Shown here in pieces: positions 62,273 to 64,000 of a stretch of 64,000 nucleotides of DNA. The translations under genes were made by a program, and so were the position numbers. Each line of letters begins with the position of its first letter. Positions within the stretch are counted from its first letter, which is position 1. Under the pieces are notes generated by a model. It made no database searches. It saw only the letters and a program-made list of their open reading frames with translations, and was not told the DNA's origin. The DNA comes from Aporhodopirellula sallentina SM41 (GTDB lineage Bacteria; Planctomycetota; Planctomycetia; Pirellulales; Pirellulaceae), in assembly GCF_000346505.1 (NCBI RefSeq), contig NZ_ANOH01000113.1, positions 17,204 through 81,203 on the forward strand, in the 5' to 3' direction.

Positions 62273-63451
62273 ATGTCGACGAAGCGTTTTTTCCGACCTG
62301 CGTTCACGCTGGTCGAGTTGTTGGTGGTGATCGCCATCATAGGTGTCTTGGTTGGATTGCTTCTGCCGGCGGTTCAAGCTGCTCGAGAAGCAGCCCGTCG
62401 CATGCAATGTTCCAATAACCTGAAGCAGTTGGGGTTGGCGATGCACAACTACCATAGCGCGTACAATCAATTGCCGAAGCAGTGCGGTGGATCTACTGGG
62501 TCTACTGGATCTCATACCAGCAATGTCACTGGAGGCGCTACAAATAGCAGTATTGGAACCCTGAGCGCGCATGTAGGACTGCTGCCGTTTTTCGAGCAGC
62601 AAGCATTGTGGGAGCAAGTCTCGAACCCGTATGACGACGGTATCAACACCTATCCGGCAATGGGACCGGCTCCTTACGTCGGCCTCTATGAGCCGTGGCG
62701 GACTCAAGTCACGACTCTTCTTTGTCCTTCGGACCTAGCGAGAACTGCGGTAACCGATACTGGTAACACAAACTATTCGTTTTGCTTGGGCGATTCGTTT
62801 TGGAATTGCAATAACGACAACGACCTCTACATCCGCCAAAATCGTGGCGTATTCGTCTACCGAACAACGATGCGTTTTCGTGATGTTCTTGATGGTTTGA
62901 GCAACACCATCGCGATGGGAGAGAATGGGCGCAGCGCTGGAGCACGCGAGATCATTGGAGATCCCGCCTACTATTCATCGGGCGGTCAGAATCCGGTACG
63001 CAATAATCCGAAGTTGGAAGGCTGGGACAATCTCGTTGACACCACTCGGCCACAATACTACGCCCCAGGTACTAGTATTACTTCTGAGTCTGGAGACGTT
63101 GCTAGAAGCCGCGGTGCAGCATGGGCAAGTGGCCTTGCAATGCACACTGGGGTGCTAACGGTATTCCCGCCGAACGCTCCTAGTTTCCAGCGTGGCAACA
63201 GTGGTCAAGCGGCTGGTGGAGCGGGCGGGATTTTCACCATGGGCAGCCGACATCAAGGTGGTTGCCATGTCTTAATGGCAGATGGGGCAGTTAAGTTCAT
63301 CACCGATAGTATCGAAAGTGGCGATCTCAACTCTGCTCCCGTAGGTGTACCACACAGTACTGCACCTCCTATTGGTGCGGAAAGCAATTATGGTCTTTGG
63401 GGAAGTCTCGGATCTCGAGCCTCCAAAGAAACGATTGACGCTGAGTTCTAG
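62273..63451 (+). CDS. DUF1559 prepilin-like protein 5
   Basis: A 392-residue DUF1559 protein. I chose ATG 62273 (GGAGAGAG upstream) since [19 protein letters not shown] matches copy 2 almost exactly; the frame is open 55 codons further upstream through the conserved leader. [33 protein letters not shown]. The body groups with copy 4 ([41 protein letters not shown]). H-X9-DG motif: [13 protein letters not shown]. Tail: [14 protein letters not shown]. So the front and leader come from the same source as copy 2 while the body resembles copy 4, which suggests recombination between copies. Confidence 0.95.
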   Translation: MSTKRFFRPAFTLVELLVVIAIIGVLVGLLLPAVQAAREAARRMQCSNNLKQLGLAMHNYHSAYNQLPKQCGGSTGSTGSHTSNVTGGATNSSIGTLSAHVGLLPFFEQQALWEQVSNPYDDGINTYPAMGPAPYVGLYEPWRTQVTTLLCPSDLARTAVTDTGNTNYSFCLGDSFWNCNNDNDLYIRQNRGVFVYRTTMRFRDVLDGLSNTIAMGENGRSAGAREIIGDPAYYSSGGQNPVRNNPKLEGWDNLVDTTRPQYYAPGTSITSESGDVARSRGAAWASGLAMHTGVLTVFPPNAPSFQRGNSGQAAGGAGGIFTMGSRHQGGCHVLMADGAVKFITDSIESGDLNSAPVGVPHSTAPPIGAESNYGLWGSLGSRASKETIDAEF

Positions 63452-63509
63452 CGTTCCACTGGCTGCTCAATTTTCCGTCCTGCAAAATCCTTCATGCTAT
63501 TTTCGAATT

Positions 63510-63698
63510 ATGCTTCAAATGAAAACAATTCTGTTGATGTGTGTCTTGGCTCTTGGTTCGGTATTCGGTTGTTCTCCAAAAAGTGAAAACACTGTTTTGC
63601 CACCACCGGTGAAAACTAATGCTGACTATGAACAAATGGCAATCGAAGCTGAAGCGGCGCGATTGGAGGATTTGCGAAAATCGAAGGCTGGGGATTGA
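63510..63698 (+). CDS. Small DUF1559-associated lipoprotein 5
   Basis: A 62-residue lipoprotein from ATG 63510, or 59 residues from ATG 63519 (MKTILLMCVLALGSVFGC). Lipobox VFGC, then SPKSENTVLPPPVK and a Glu/Ala-rich helix (ADYEQMAIEAEAARLEDLR). It closely resembles lipoprotein 4 in layout. It starts only 58 bases after the DUF1559 stop, the shortest spacing of the five pairs, and no strong hairpin is found in between. Confidence 0.85.
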   Translation: MLQMKTILLMCVLALGSVFGCSPKSENTVLPPPVKTNADYEQMAIEAEAARLEDLRKSKAGD

Positions 63699-64000
63699 GC
63701 CCGTTGTGTTGGACGGTAACGGAAAGTTTTGAGATTCGGTCGAATGCGTGCAATTGGCGATGCTCCGTCGATTGCACGCTTGTGGCTCAAACAAATGTGA
63801 ACCAAAAGTATAGGATTTGGCCGAATGCAGTCGGGACGGTAGTGCGCAGCCAAATCGGCTCAACGCCACTCGCTACTGTAGAGGAAGGCTGCCGCTGTTC
63901 GAATGATTTTGACGTTAGGCATCTTACTTTCAGCTTTTAGCGTGTTGTGCTTGACTGACATGCATTCGGCAGGACAATGGATTTAGTGTTCGGTAGGCTC
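63699..64000 (+). other. Region after DUF1559 pair 5 to the window end
   Basis: 302 bases with no supported gene. A 27-codon frame at 63904 has a hydrophobic start (MILTLGILLSAFSVLCL) but stops soon. The next block presumably lies beyond the window. Confidence 0.4.

Noticed and set aside
63904..63987. 27-codon frame with a hydrophobic start at the window end
   Set aside because: No lipobox, no ribosome site, and it stops immediately after the hydrophobic part. Could be a fragment, but cannot be supported.
1..64000. CRISPR array, tRNA or rRNA genes
   Set aside because: No regularly spaced direct repeats, no cloverleaf with a terminal CCA-type acceptor and no rRNA-like sequence were noticed by eye.

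Overview
The window looks like chromosomal DNA from a marine planctomycete of the Pirellulaceae (Rhodopirellula-like). The reasons are the 15 formylglycine-type sulfatase domains in 64 kb, five DUF1559 pseudopilin-like proteins, a Pirellula/Verrucomicrobium-type CxxCH haem protein, a planctomycete-type ECF sigma factor, Tat-exported sugar enzymes and dispersed GC-rich palindromes. I saw no rRNA, tRNA or CRISPR array. Assignment to a genus is inference.

Layout. Bases 1-2958 (minus strand) hold a sugar isomerase, a Gfo/Idh/MocA oxidoreductase and the start of a sulfatase. From 3475 on, every gene is on the plus strand. Five times (3475, 36197, 52069, 56631, 62273) a DUF1559 gene is followed by a gene for a tiny acidic lipoprotein of about 56-62 residues. 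Four of these pairs are followed by a polysaccharide-degrading block; the fifth runs into the window end. Block 5483-35274: GH43/GH5-like enzyme, aldose epimerase, sulfatase, a sulfatase-sulfatase-GH127 polyprotein, a GH2-GH43-GH5-like polyprotein, an enolase-superfamily enzyme, GH2, then a run of sulfatases. Block 38364-49353: sulfatase, an unusual cytochrome/dehydrogenase/DUF1593 fusion, a frameshifted sulfatase and a sulfatase-GH43-GH43 polyprotein. Then come an ECF sigma factor and a FecR/LamG protein (49671-51944), DUF1559 pair 3 and a sulfatase; DUF1559 pair 4, a complete IS and a sulfatase; and DUF1559 pair 5.

How it may work together. Nearly all products carry Sec or Tat signals, so the chemistry is outside the cytoplasm. 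Sulfatases remove sulfate, GH2/GH43/GH127/GH5-like enzymes cut the backbone and side chains, and the aldose epimerase, isomerase, oxidoreductase and enolase-superfamily protein act on released sugars. GH127 suggests beta-L-arabinofuranose; GH2 suggests beta-galactoside or beta-glucuronide. The substrate itself cannot be named. There is no transporter in the window. The DUF1559/lipoprotein pairs could form surface structures for binding or taking up the polymer, but that is a hypothesis.

Wear and tear. Several genes are broken or odd: an amber codon in a GKW motif, two single-base frameshifts, a sulfatase whose metal-binding Asp residues have become Asn, and a GH2 lacking its N-terminal half. 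Remnants of three IS families and one intact IS lie next to the DUF1559 pairs. A dispersed palindrome is found inside two polyprotein genes, once exactly between two domains.
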